Below are positions 1 to 6,876 of a stretch of 11,604 bases of DNA, piece by piece (position 1 is the first letter of the stretch; the number at the start of each line of letters is the position of its first letter). Source of the DNA: Sphingobacteriaceae bacterium (GTDB taxonomy: Bacteria; Bacteroidota; Bacteroidia; B-17B0; Aurantibacillaceae); assembly GCA_023251695.1 (NCBI GenBank), contig JAHEYE010000089.1:1-11604 (forward strand). The letters run 5' to 3'. A model generated the notes under the pieces. The model was not told where the DNA came from and did not search any database. It saw only the letters and a list, made by a program, of their open reading frames with translations. The position numbers were made by a program, and so were the translations under genes.

Positions 1-117
1 ATAGAAATCCGAATGAAAATAGTAATAATAATTTCATCGTTGAGGATTAATGGTTCTGCACGAGCGGACTTTCAGTCTGCTAACAAATCTATGGACTTTA
101 AGTCCATAGTGGTTTAA
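1..117. other. Sequence foreign to the adaptor gene; possible end of an inserted element
   Basis: From about 117 to the left edge nothing continues the efflux genes. It contains the two palindromes and an AT-rich part. A plus-strand frame is open from position 1 to a TAA at 115-117 and reads into the palindromes, ending NGSARADFQSANKSMDFKS and a few more residues. This may be the tail of an element-borne ORF or a chance opening. No transposase motif, terminal duplication or attachment site can be seen within the window. Confidence 0.4.
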
Positions 118-417
118 TTTTTCTCCAGTGTTTTTAAAGTATAGTTTTTCTATTCTTCCCATTACTCGTGAACTAATGGAACTAGTTTTATTTTGATCCA
201 CTTTTAACGAGCCGGTAAGTATAATTTCATCTCCCATTTCATGTTCGCTTAGGGATTCGGTAATAATGTGACCAAGTTGCACCTGCTGATTACTTAAATG
301 CAAACCGTCCACTTGCTGTGAGGAATTGTTTTCATCTAGCCGAACTTTTGCTTGCTCTTCTTTTTTATAGCACGCCGCTAGCAAAAACAAAAGGGATATC
401 ACTAAAATATTTTTCAT
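34..417 (-). pseudogene. Second CusB-like adaptor lipoprotein, truncated at a repeat junction
   Basis: The frame codes for 127 residues from ATG 417. This start is 1 bp after the previous stop and directly precedes a lipoprotein signal, MKNILVISLLFLLAAC, with lipobox LAAC at C16; an in-frame TTG at 432 is less likely. Residues about 40-100 match the beginning of an RND adaptor (LSNQQVQLGHIITESL, ILTGSLKVDQNKTSSISS) and include RVMGRIEKLYFK, nearly the same as RVNGRIEKLYIK in the neighbouring adaptor. After GEK (residue 100, position 118) the expected KGxxL..IYS continuation is missing. The last 27 residues are instead encoded by a palindrome-containing sequence and end at a TGA. The hairpin, barrel and proximal domains, usually about 250 more residues, are absent. 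It lacks the metal-binding module of its neighbour. An insertion or rearrangement has probably removed the remainder; a function for the stub is unlikely. Confidence 0.75.
63..109. repeat. Pair of palindromes with shared core GGACTTTNAGTC
   Basis: Two inverted repeats lie side by side. The first has arms AGCGGACT (63-70) and AGTCTGCT (74-81), with 3 bp between them and one G-T mismatch. The second has perfect 10-bp arms CTATGGACTT (89-98) and AAGTCCATAG (100-109) around one base. Both contain GGACTTTNAGTC (66-77 and 93-104), 27 bp apart. They sit directly beside the point where the second adaptor frame loses similarity (about 117). This resembles REP-like or transposon-end palindromes found dispersed in Bacteroidota genomes, but the copy number cannot be judged from this window. 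Confidence 0.65.
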
Positions 418-418
418 T

Positions 419-1699
419 TTATTTATTTTCAATTTTTATAAAGCTTTCACTATCGATTAATAATTGTGCATTTTCAGCAACGATGTCCTTCTCAGTTAGT
501 CCCGAAATTACTTCAACCCAATTATTTGATTCAATACCAATTTGAACTTGTTGTGCTTTTAATAGTTCATTTTCTTTCACGAAAACCACAGCACTGTTTC
601 CCAAGTGAACTAAAGCATCAGAGGGGATAAATAATCCTTTTTTAGTTCCTGCTTCAATTACGCCTTTCACATTTGAGCCGATTTTAATATTATTATCTGC
701 ATTTGAAATATAAACTCTTACCGGCACAGTGTTTTCTCCTGTTTTGATTTCAGGTTCGATAAAATCAATGGTGTAAGTACCATTAAAGGAAGTTTCATCG
801 TCTATTTTTATTTTAACTTTTTGTCCGGTTTTTATTTGATCTACTTTATCAGAATAAATACTAAGAATAGCCCAAACCTTTTTTGTATTATAAATATTAA
901 AAACGGTTTGTCCTTTTTGAACATACATTCCTTCTTTCATTGTTAACTCTTCTGAATTAATTTTATTCATGCTGTTCATGTTATTACTTTCAGAAGAACT
1001 GGATAACTGGTGCAAGTGCCCTGAATATGGACTATAAATTGTTACAGATTGAATTGGCTTTTTTGTTTTCTTCAATTCATTAATCTGATCTTCAGTTAAG
1101 CCTTGCAGAATCAAGCGATTTTCAGCAGTTTTTACAATGGTTTTGTTTTCAGCATCTCCTTTAAGTAAATAAATGAAATTTTCCTGTTCTGTAACCAAAT
1201 CCTTACTATATATGTCCATTAACTTTTGTCCTTTTTCCACTGGTTGAAACCGGTATTTAATATATAATTTTTCTATGCGGCCATTCACACGAGCAGAAAC
1301 TACGGAGACCTCTCTTGTGTCATACGTTATTTTTCCGGTGGCATTTATTTCAATAGGTAATTCTATTTGTTTAGGACTGATAGTTTTAACCTGACTTAAA
1401 ACGTAAGCGTTTGTTGGCTTCAACAAAAAATCAAGTTTTTCATTAACTACCACTTTGCCGTCTGATTTTTTTTCCACGAGATCCATTCCGCAAATAGGAC
1501 ACTGCCCCGGCGCATTTCTAATTATCTCAGGGTGCATCGGACAGGTATAAATTTTCTTTACTATAACGGTATCTTTATGTTCCATGCCTTCCATATCCTT
1601 CATGCCGTCCATACCCTTCATGTCTTGAGTAGATTTATCATTGCCGCAAGAGGAAATAAAAGCAATCAGCACAACTATTATTAAATTTTTAATCATCAT
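419..1699 (-). CDS. cusB: CusB-like RND periplasmic adaptor lipoprotein with heavy-metal-binding domain
   Basis: This 426-residue membrane-fusion adaptor links the CusA-like permease to the outer-membrane channel and probably hands over metal. Residues 1-18 end in the lipobox-like AFISSC (C18), so it is a lipoprotein. A methionine-rich stretch with M27, M30, M33, M36 and M39 follows (MKGMDGMKDMEGMEH). Next comes a heavy-metal-binding domain at 51-75, YTCPMHPEI...CPICGMDLV, with C53, H56, C67 and C70. The adaptor core includes SARVNGRIEKLYIKY (135-149), a hairpin region (about 165-215), the returning half SPYSGHLHQL (223-232), then a Met-bearing insert (M241, M244, M254, M258) and KEGMYVQKGQTVFNI. 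The beta-barrel and membrane-proximal domains finish the protein (IPSDALVHLG at 358-367). The ATG overlaps the channel's TGA by 4 bp. A second ATG follows immediately. The assignment to Cu/Ag rests on the HMBD and methionines. Confidence 0.93.
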   Translation of the reverse strand: MMIKNLIIVVLIAFISSCGNDKSTQDMKGMDGMKDMEGMEHKDTVIVKKIYTCPMHPEIIRNAPGQCPICGMDLVEKKSDGKVVVNEKLDFLLKPTNAYVLSQVKTISPKQIELPIEINATGKITYDTREVSVVSARVNGRIEKLYIKYRFQPVEKGQKLMDIYSKDLVTEQENFIYLLKGDAENKTIVKTAENRLILQGLTEDQINELKKTKKPIQSVTIYSPYSGHLHQLSSSSESNNMNSMNKINSEELTMKEGMYVQKGQTVFNIYNTKKVWAILSIYSDKVDQIKTGQKVKIKIDDETSFNGTYTIDFIEPEIKTGENTVPVRVYISNADNNIKIGSNVKGVIEAGTKKGLFIPSDALVHLGNSAVVFVKENELLKAQQVQIGIESNNWVEVISGLTEKDIVAENAQLLIDSESFIKIENK

Positions 1700-2958
1700 T
1701 TTATTTCAAGTTCGTTTTCATATTGAGTTTGTAACGTAACCAATTCCATTAACTGATCAATGTAAGCGAGTTGCATTAATTTTAAATTTTGCCAGGCATC
1801 TAACACCATAAAAAGCTCTTCTGTATTCTGTTCGTAAGCAAGTAAGGCAGTTTCATAGTTTCTACGCATCGAAGGTATTATTGTTTTTTCTGAGAGTTCA
1901 ATCTGAAGTTTCTTGCTTTTTATTTTGACTTTTAAGTTTTCAAGATTTCCACTTACCGTATTTACGAAACTCTGTTGCTGAAGTCTCGAAGCTTCAATTT
2001 CATAATTTAATCCCGCTACACTCGATTTATACATTTTTTTTGACCATGGAGCAATAGGAATGCTAACCATCGCCATTAAACTGAATTGTTGTGGTTGAGT
2101 GCCGAAAGCAAGCATATGATCGTATTTTAAGCCAAAGTCCGGAAGTAGTTTTGCCTGTTCGTAGTTTTGCTTTGATCGTAAGACATTTTCGTTCTGTTTC
2201 AAAACTTTCAAATCGCTGCGGGCTTCAATAATGGAAGAGCTATCAACTAATGCCGTTTCGTAATTCTTAAAAACAATTAAAGTGTCAATATCAAAAACTA
2301 TGTTTTTATTTCTGTTCATCAGCGTATTGAGTTCTATTCGCTTCTGATTAATCTCCTGTTTTGCCATAACAGACATATTTTGAATATCTCCTAACATTCC
2401 TTTTGCTTTATAATACGCATTTAGTTTATCCATTCCGTATTTATATCTTAATTCTGTAGATTCAATTAAATAATTTAAAATATCTTCACTCTCTTTTAAA
2501 ATATTCAATTTCTTTTTCAATAATGCCCATTCATAATAACTCATTTTAGCCATTGTAAAGAATTCATTTCGCATTGATTTTTTCATTTCGGTTTCAACAC
2601 CCGACATACTTTTCATGTATTCACTGTTTGCATTTAATTTTTTAGGATTAGAAAACATTTGTTGTGCTGATAACATAAAGTTACCCATACCACGACTACC
2701 GCTCATAGCATCAGGTTTCCACATTTGAGGGTTATAAGGAGTCATAAAAAAGCCTGCGCCTATTTGTGGTGCATCAAGTGATTTTGCGCCTGTAGCGTAT
2801 GCATCATACGCATTAATTTTTGAATCGTATACTTTGAGTTCGGGATTATTTTTCCAAATCACATTGAATATACTGTCAAGCGTAAGCTTTTGGGCTTTGA
2901 CAACATCAATATTTAATGTTAGTGTAATCAATAATATTAACTGCAATTTCTTAACCAT
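1696..2958 (-). CDS. cusC: TolC-family outer-membrane efflux channel, CusC-like, methionine-rich
   Basis: This is the 420-residue outer-membrane factor of the tripartite Cu/Ag exporter, forming the periplasm-spanning exit duct. The signal peptide covers about residues 1-22 (hydrophobic LILLITLTLNI, ending VKAQ) with no lipobox cysteine. The mature protein begins KLTLDSIFNVIWKNNPELKV, the usual OMF opening, followed by long coiled-coil-forming helices (about 110-215 and 315-415) and the two OMF repeats, with LLPDFGLKYD starting a strand in the second. By my count there are 26 methionines, 12 of them between 72 and 139 (for example FFMTP, PQMW, DAMSGSRGMGNFM, QQMF), unlike a generic TolC and suggestive of copper or silver handling. 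The start overlaps the ATPase gene end by 8 bp and the stop overlaps the adaptor start as ATGA, consistent with coupled translation. Confidence 0.9.
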   Translation of the reverse strand: MVKKLQLILLITLTLNIDVVKAQKLTLDSIFNVIWKNNPELKVYDSKINAYDAYATGAKSLDAPQIGAGFFMTPYNPQMWKPDAMSGSRGMGNFMLSAQQMFSNPKKLNANSEYMKSMSGVETEMKKSMRNEFFTMAKMSYYEWALLKKKLNILKESEDILNYLIESTELRYKYGMDKLNAYYKAKGMLGDIQNMSVMAKQEINQKRIELNTLMNRNKNIVFDIDTLIVFKNYETALVDSSSIIEARSDLKVLKQNENVLRSKQNYEQAKLLPDFGLKYDHMLAFGTQPQQFSLMAMVSIPIAPWSKKMYKSSVAGLNYEIEASRLQQQSFVNTVSGNLENLKVKIKSKKLQIELSEKTIIPSMRRNYETALLAYEQNTEELFMVLDAWQNLKLMQLAYIDQLMELVTLQTQYENELEIK

Positions 2959-4966
2959 GTTTTATTGCTTTTTTTAAGGTTTGTGCATTAATTGCAACAA
3001 TAATTGTACTTAGACTCATAAATAATGCTCCAATTGCGGGCGTAATCATGATGCCTGAAATAAATCCGGTGGCAAGTGGGAGAGTAATAGCATTGTATGC
3101 TGTGGCCCAAACAAGATTCTGAATCATTTTTCTGTAAGTTGCTTTTCCGAATAGAATTAGTGATACAATATCTTTAGGATTGCTCTTTACAAGAATGATA
3201 TCTGCCGTTTCTGCTGCCACATCAGTTCCCGAACCAATAGCAATTCCAATATCTGCTTGTGCAAGGGCAGGAGCATCATTTACCCCGTCGCCAGTCATTG
3301 CTACAAATTCACCTTGCGCCTGCAATTCTTTTATTTTTTCTAACTTCTGATGTGGCAATACTCCAGCAAAAAAACCATCTAATTCTAATTCCTTACTTAC
3401 ACTTTCGGCAACAAGATTATTATCTCCGGTTAGCATGATTGTTTTAATTCCATTTTGCTTTAAAATTTTTACGGCTTCCTTTGACTCCGGCCTTATCTTA
3501 TCTGCAAGGGCAATAAAGCCTGAAAGCTTATTGTTCACTAATACAAATACGATTGTTTCAGCCATCTTGGATTCTGTGTTTGTCTCCAAATCAATATTGT
3601 TTTCTTTTAGATAGCCCGGACTAACAACCATAACCTCTTTACCCTGCACAAGAGCCTTTATCCCTTTCCCGGTAATAGCTGTGAAATTCTCTGCGTTGGG
3701 TATTTCCAATGATCTTTTTTTTGCTTCCGCAACAATTCCATGACCAATTGGGTGTTCGGAATTTTGTTCTAATGCTGAAGCGAACTGAAGTATTTTATCA
3801 TTACCGAATTCGGGAATAGTACTTTGATAACGAGTAACTCCAAATTCTCCAGTGGTAAGGGTTCCTGTTTTGTCAAAAATAATTGTCGTTATTTTTCTAG
3901 CATTTTCAAACGCAGTACGATTGCGAATTAATAAGCCGTGTTGAGCAGAAACAGCAGTTGATATGGCTACGACTAATGGAATTGCAAGTCCAAGAGCATG
4001 AGGACAAGAGATCACCATTACGGTTACCATTCTTTCCAACGCAAATGAAAAATCTTTCCCTAACCACAACCAAACAATCAAAGTGATTATTCCACCGCCA
4101 AGAGCGAAAATAGTTAGCCAAAAAGCAGCTTTATCTGCTAAATGTTGAGTTTGTGATTTAGTTTTTTGGGCTTCCTGAACGAGATGAATTACTTTTGAGA
4201 GGTAGGAATCTTTTCCTGTATGTTCAACCTTGACTTTTAATGAACTATTACCGTTGATTGCACCGGCAATTACTTTGTCAGCTTTCTTTTTCTGAATTGG
4301 TTTTGATTCGCCGGTAAGCATTGATTCATTCAGGTAACTTTCCCCTTCAGCAATTTCTCCATCAGCCGGAATTTTCTCTCCAGGTTTCACGAGAATAATA
4401 TCGCCTAAAATCAATGCTTCAATTTTAACACTCATAACATGATCACCATGTATTTTGTGCGCTTCGGAAGGAAGTAACTGCACAAGTAGTTCCAAAGCCT
4501 TTGAGGCTCCTGAAACGGATTTCATTTCAATCCAATGTCCCAATAACATTATCACAATGAGTGTAGCCAACTCCCAGAAAAAATCCATTCCTGTTAAACC
4601 AAACACAACAGCAGAACTGTAAACGTATGCTACTGTTATTGCAACTGCAATTAAGGTCATCATTCCTGGCTTTTTTTCTTTTAATTCAGATATCAGCCCT
4701 TTTAGAAAGGGCATACCGCCATAAAAAAAGATAACAGAAGAAAAAAGGAATAAAACATATTGATCGTAAGTAAACGAAATATGAAACTTAAATATTTCCT
4801 GTATCATGTGTGAAAGCAAAAGGACAGGAAAGGTTAAAACAAGTGAAATAAAAAATCGTTTCTTAAAATCACCAATCATAGCATTGTGATCATGACCGGG
4901 CATTCCATGTTCCGGGTTATGTTCGTGGGCTGAACTATGCTCGTGCATATGTTGTTGGTTTTCCAT
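2951..4966 (-). CDS. copB: Copper/silver-translocating P1B-3 ATPase, CopB-type (CPH motif)
   Basis: This 671-residue inner-membrane ATPase is predicted to export Cu+/Cu2+ or Ag+ from cytoplasm to periplasm. The N-terminus has no ferredoxin-like HMA domain but is His-rich: eight histidines in the first 27 residues (HMHEH, HEH, HDH). Eight membrane segments are visible; the first four lie at about 36-54, 68-86, 103-122 and 130-146. Motifs are TGES 218-221, ISCPHALGLAIP with CPH 321-323 in the ion-path helix, DKTGT at D365, SEHPIG with HP 405-406, TGDN 513-516 and TGDGVNDAP from 558. The last two helices contain NLVWATAYNAITLPLA and MSLSTIIVAINA, the P1B-3 pattern. CPH rather than CPC separates it from CopA/CueO-partner P1B-1 pumps. 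It starts 2 bp after the RND permease stop and overlaps the next gene by 8 bp, so it is co-transcribed with the efflux genes. Confidence 0.95.
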   Translation of the reverse strand: MENQQHMHEHSSAHEHNPEHGMPGHDHNAMIGDFKKRFFISLVLTFPVLLLSHMIQEIFKFHISFTYDQYVLFLFSSVIFFYGGMPFLKGLISELKEKKPGMMTLIAVAITVAYVYSSAVVFGLTGMDFFWELATLIVIMLLGHWIEMKSVSGASKALELLVQLLPSEAHKIHGDHVMSVKIEALILGDIILVKPGEKIPADGEIAEGESYLNESMLTGESKPIQKKKADKVIAGAINGNSSLKVKVEHTGKDSYLSKVIHLVQEAQKTKSQTQHLADKAAFWLTIFALGGGIITLIVWLWLGKDFSFALERMVTVMVISCPHALGLAIPLVVAISTAVSAQHGLLIRNRTAFENARKITTIIFDKTGTLTTGEFGVTRYQSTIPEFGNDKILQFASALEQNSEHPIGHGIVAEAKKRSLEIPNAENFTAITGKGIKALVQGKEVMVVSPGYLKENNIDLETNTESKMAETIVFVLVNNKLSGFIALADKIRPESKEAVKILKQNGIKTIMLTGDNNLVAESVSKELELDGFFAGVLPHQKLEKIKELQAQGEFVAMTGDGVNDAPALAQADIGIAIGSGTDVAAETADIILVKSNPKDIVSLILFGKATYRKMIQNLVWATAYNAITLPLATGFISGIMITPAIGALFMSLSTIIVAINAQTLKKAIKHG

Positions 4967-4968
4967 TC

Positions 4969-6864
4969 TTAATCTTCTAATTCTTCTACGGTTAATTGAC
5001 CATTCCTTTTTAATTCATAACCTCTAACTAATGAATAAATAACAGGAAGGACGATCAAAACAAATAAGGTTGAAGTGATACATCCGAAAACATAAGGGTA
5101 AGTAATGGCTTTCATTACATCACTACCAGTTCCGGTGGCAAGCAAAACAGGAATTAAACCGAAAATATCGACAAGCACGGTTAGCAATTTTGGACGCAAC
5201 CGTAAAACAGCACCATCATAAATTGAATCTTCAATATCTTGTGTCGTAATAGTTTTGTTTTCGTCTTTAAGCTTTCGTACTTTAATTAAAAGAGAGTTGT
5301 TCATGTAAACTAACATTAATACTCCGGTTTCAACGGCCAATCCAAATAGAGCAATAAAACCAACCCCAACCGCTACTGAAAAATTAACTCCGAAATAGTG
5401 GAGTGAATAAACACCGCCAACTAAAGCGACAGGAACTGCGGTGAGGACAATTAAAACTTCACGGAAAGTATGGAACGTAAAATAAAGTATCACGATTATA
5501 ATAATAAGGGCAATAGGAATAATTAGTTTTAATCTGTCTTGAGCCCTAACTTGATTTTCATATTGACCACTCCAGTTTAAAAAATAACCTTTAGGCAGTT
5601 TTTTTACCGCATCTTCTAATCTTTTCTTAGCAGCATCAACTGTACTACCTAAGTCACGGTCGCGAACATTGAATAATAATGTGCCTCTTAACATTGCATT
5701 TTCTGACGTAATCATTGGTGGCCCTTCATTTATTTTTATTTCTGCAACTGCTGAAAGTGGAATGGGGCCGTAATCCATTGTTTGAAGTTGAAGTCTGTTT
5801 AACTTTTCAATTTTGTCCCTGTAATCTTGCGCAAACCTAACATTAACAGTAAACCTTTGTCTTCCCTCAATTGTAGTTGTTGCCATCATACCACCTAACG
5901 CTGTTTCTATAAAACCATTAACGTCATCAACAGTTAAAGCGTACCGACCAAGCTCTTCCTTTTTAATTTTAATATCAATGTATTTCCCTCCTACAATTGG
6001 ATCTACATACAAGTCTTTTATTCCGTCAATCCCCTCAAGTTCTTTCCTAAATTTTTGTGCAAGCTTATTGATCGTGTCAAGATTTTGGCCGTATATTTTT
6101 ACACCAACATCAGTTCTAATGCCGGTCGAAAGCATATTAATTCGGTTAATAATGGGTTGTGTCCAGCCGTTTATAACTCCTGGTATTTGTAATTTAGAAT
6201 TCAGTTCATCAATAATTTTATTCTTTGTCATTCCTTTGCGCCACTCGTTTTCGGGTTTCAATAAAATAATTGTTTCAATCATGCTTATTGGCGCATTATC
6301 TGTGGCGGTATTTGCTCTTCCCGCTTTCCCCAACACGTTCTCTACTTCAGGAACAGTTTTAATTATATTATCCTGAACCTGCATAATTCTTTTTACTTCT
6401 GAATTAGATACATCCGGAAGAGTTACTGGCATGAACAACAACGATCCTTCGTCCAAAGGGGGCATGAATTCTGTTCCCATATTAATGACCAAAGGAATAC
6501 TTCCTACAACGAGCGCAAGAGAAAACAAAAGGGTAATTTTTTTCCATCTCAAACACCATAAAATAATAGGTGAATAGATACGCTTCAAAAAACGCGAGAT
6601 TGGATGTTTACTTTCAGGTCTTATTTTGCCTTTAACCGCATACATCATTAATACCGGAACTAAAAATATTGCAACAAAGGCAGAGCCAATCATTGCAAAG
6701 GTTTTTGTCCATACTAATGGAGCAAACAACTTATGTTCCTGCCCTTCCAGAAATAAAATCGGACTAAAGGAAACTAATGTAACCAATATGGAATTAAAGA
6801 CTGCCTTCGCAATTAGTTTGGAAGACTCCTCAATTCTTTTTTCTCTTTCTTCGTTCGTTATCAT
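4969..6864 (-). CDS. cusA: CusA-like heavy-metal RND permease, C-terminal half (same frame, after in-frame stop)
   Basis: This is the remaining 631 residues of the RND permease: end of the TM4-TM5 loop, TM5-TM7 (about 22-126), second porter and docking region, TM8-TM12 (about 447-612). The 420 + 631 total equals a normal full-length CusA. Key residues include GTEFMPPLDEGSLLFMP (130-146), RINMLSTGIR with M244, GGMMATT with M326/M327, GPPMITSENA with M384, TM10 E512 (AVETGVLML) and TM11 K559 (LRLRPK). From memory these align with the CusA metal-binding methionines and proton-relay Glu/Lys, and the MLSTGI form favours Cu(I)/Ag(I) over Zn/Co/Cd CzcA pumps. The ATG at 6864 is 10 bases after the N-half TAA, has no evident Shine-Dalgarno site, and could be used by translational reinitiation. 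It ends 2 bp before the CopB-type ATPase start. Confidence 0.9.
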   Translation of the reverse strand: MITNEEREKRIEESSKLIAKAVFNSILVTLVSFSPILFLEGQEHKLFAPLVWTKTFAMIGSAFVAIFLVPVLMMYAVKGKIRPESKHPISRFLKRIYSPIILWCLRWKKITLLFSLALVVGSIPLVINMGTEFMPPLDEGSLLFMPVTLPDVSNSEVKRIMQVQDNIIKTVPEVENVLGKAGRANTATDNAPISMIETIILLKPENEWRKGMTKNKIIDELNSKLQIPGVINGWTQPIINRINMLSTGIRTDVGVKIYGQNLDTINKLAQKFRKELEGIDGIKDLYVDPIVGGKYIDIKIKKEELGRYALTVDDVNGFIETALGGMMATTTIEGRQRFTVNVRFAQDYRDKIEKLNRLQLQTMDYGPIPLSAVAEIKINEGPPMITSENAMLRGTLLFNVRDRDLGSTVDAAKKRLEDAVKKLPKGYFLNWSGQYENQVRAQDRLKLIIPIALIIIIVILYFTFHTFREVLIVLTAVPVALVGGVYSLHYFGVNFSVAVGVGFIALFGLAVETGVLMLVYMNNSLLIKVRKLKDENKTITTQDIEDSIYDGAVLRLRPKLLTVLVDIFGLIPVLLATGTGSDVMKAITYPYVFGCITSTLFVLIVLPVIYSLVRGYELKRNGQLTVEELED

Positions 6865-6873
6865 CTTAATATT

Positions 6874-6876
6874 TTA
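6874..6876 (-). other. In-frame TAA stop dividing the cusA-like frame
   Basis: On the minus strand the codons read GAA CTT GAT TAA AAT ATT AAG ATG ATA ACG. The frame before the TAA and the frame starting at ATG 6864 are identical (6873 minus 6864 is 9), so one codon alone separates the two permease halves. The loop length from VENA to SSK is about that of intact relatives as I recall them, so nothing appears to be deleted. Confidence 0.95.

Noticed and set aside
89..109. Perfect palindrome as the operon's rho-independent terminator
   Set aside because: In the minus-strand direction it is followed by ATTTGTTAGC, not a T-run, and it lies inside the broken adaptor frame.
1..117. Plus-strand frame ending NGSARADFQSANKSMDFKS as a real protein tail
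   Set aside because: It is only 38 codons, lacks a visible domain, and is largely made of the palindromes; it may equally be chance. Kept only as a remark.
430..432. TTG at 432 as start of the second adaptor
   Set aside because: It would overlap the upstream gene by 14 bp and put extra charged residues before the lipoprotein signal; ATG 417 gives a standard signal peptide.
5978..6376. Plus-strand open frame of 132 codons opposite the permease
   Set aside because: It is antisense to strongly conserved RND sequence and has no recognisable domain; it and the other plus-strand frames look like shadows of minus-strand genes.
6862..6876. Frameshift as the cause of the cusA split
   Set aside because: Both halves lie in the same reading frame; only a stop codon intervenes.
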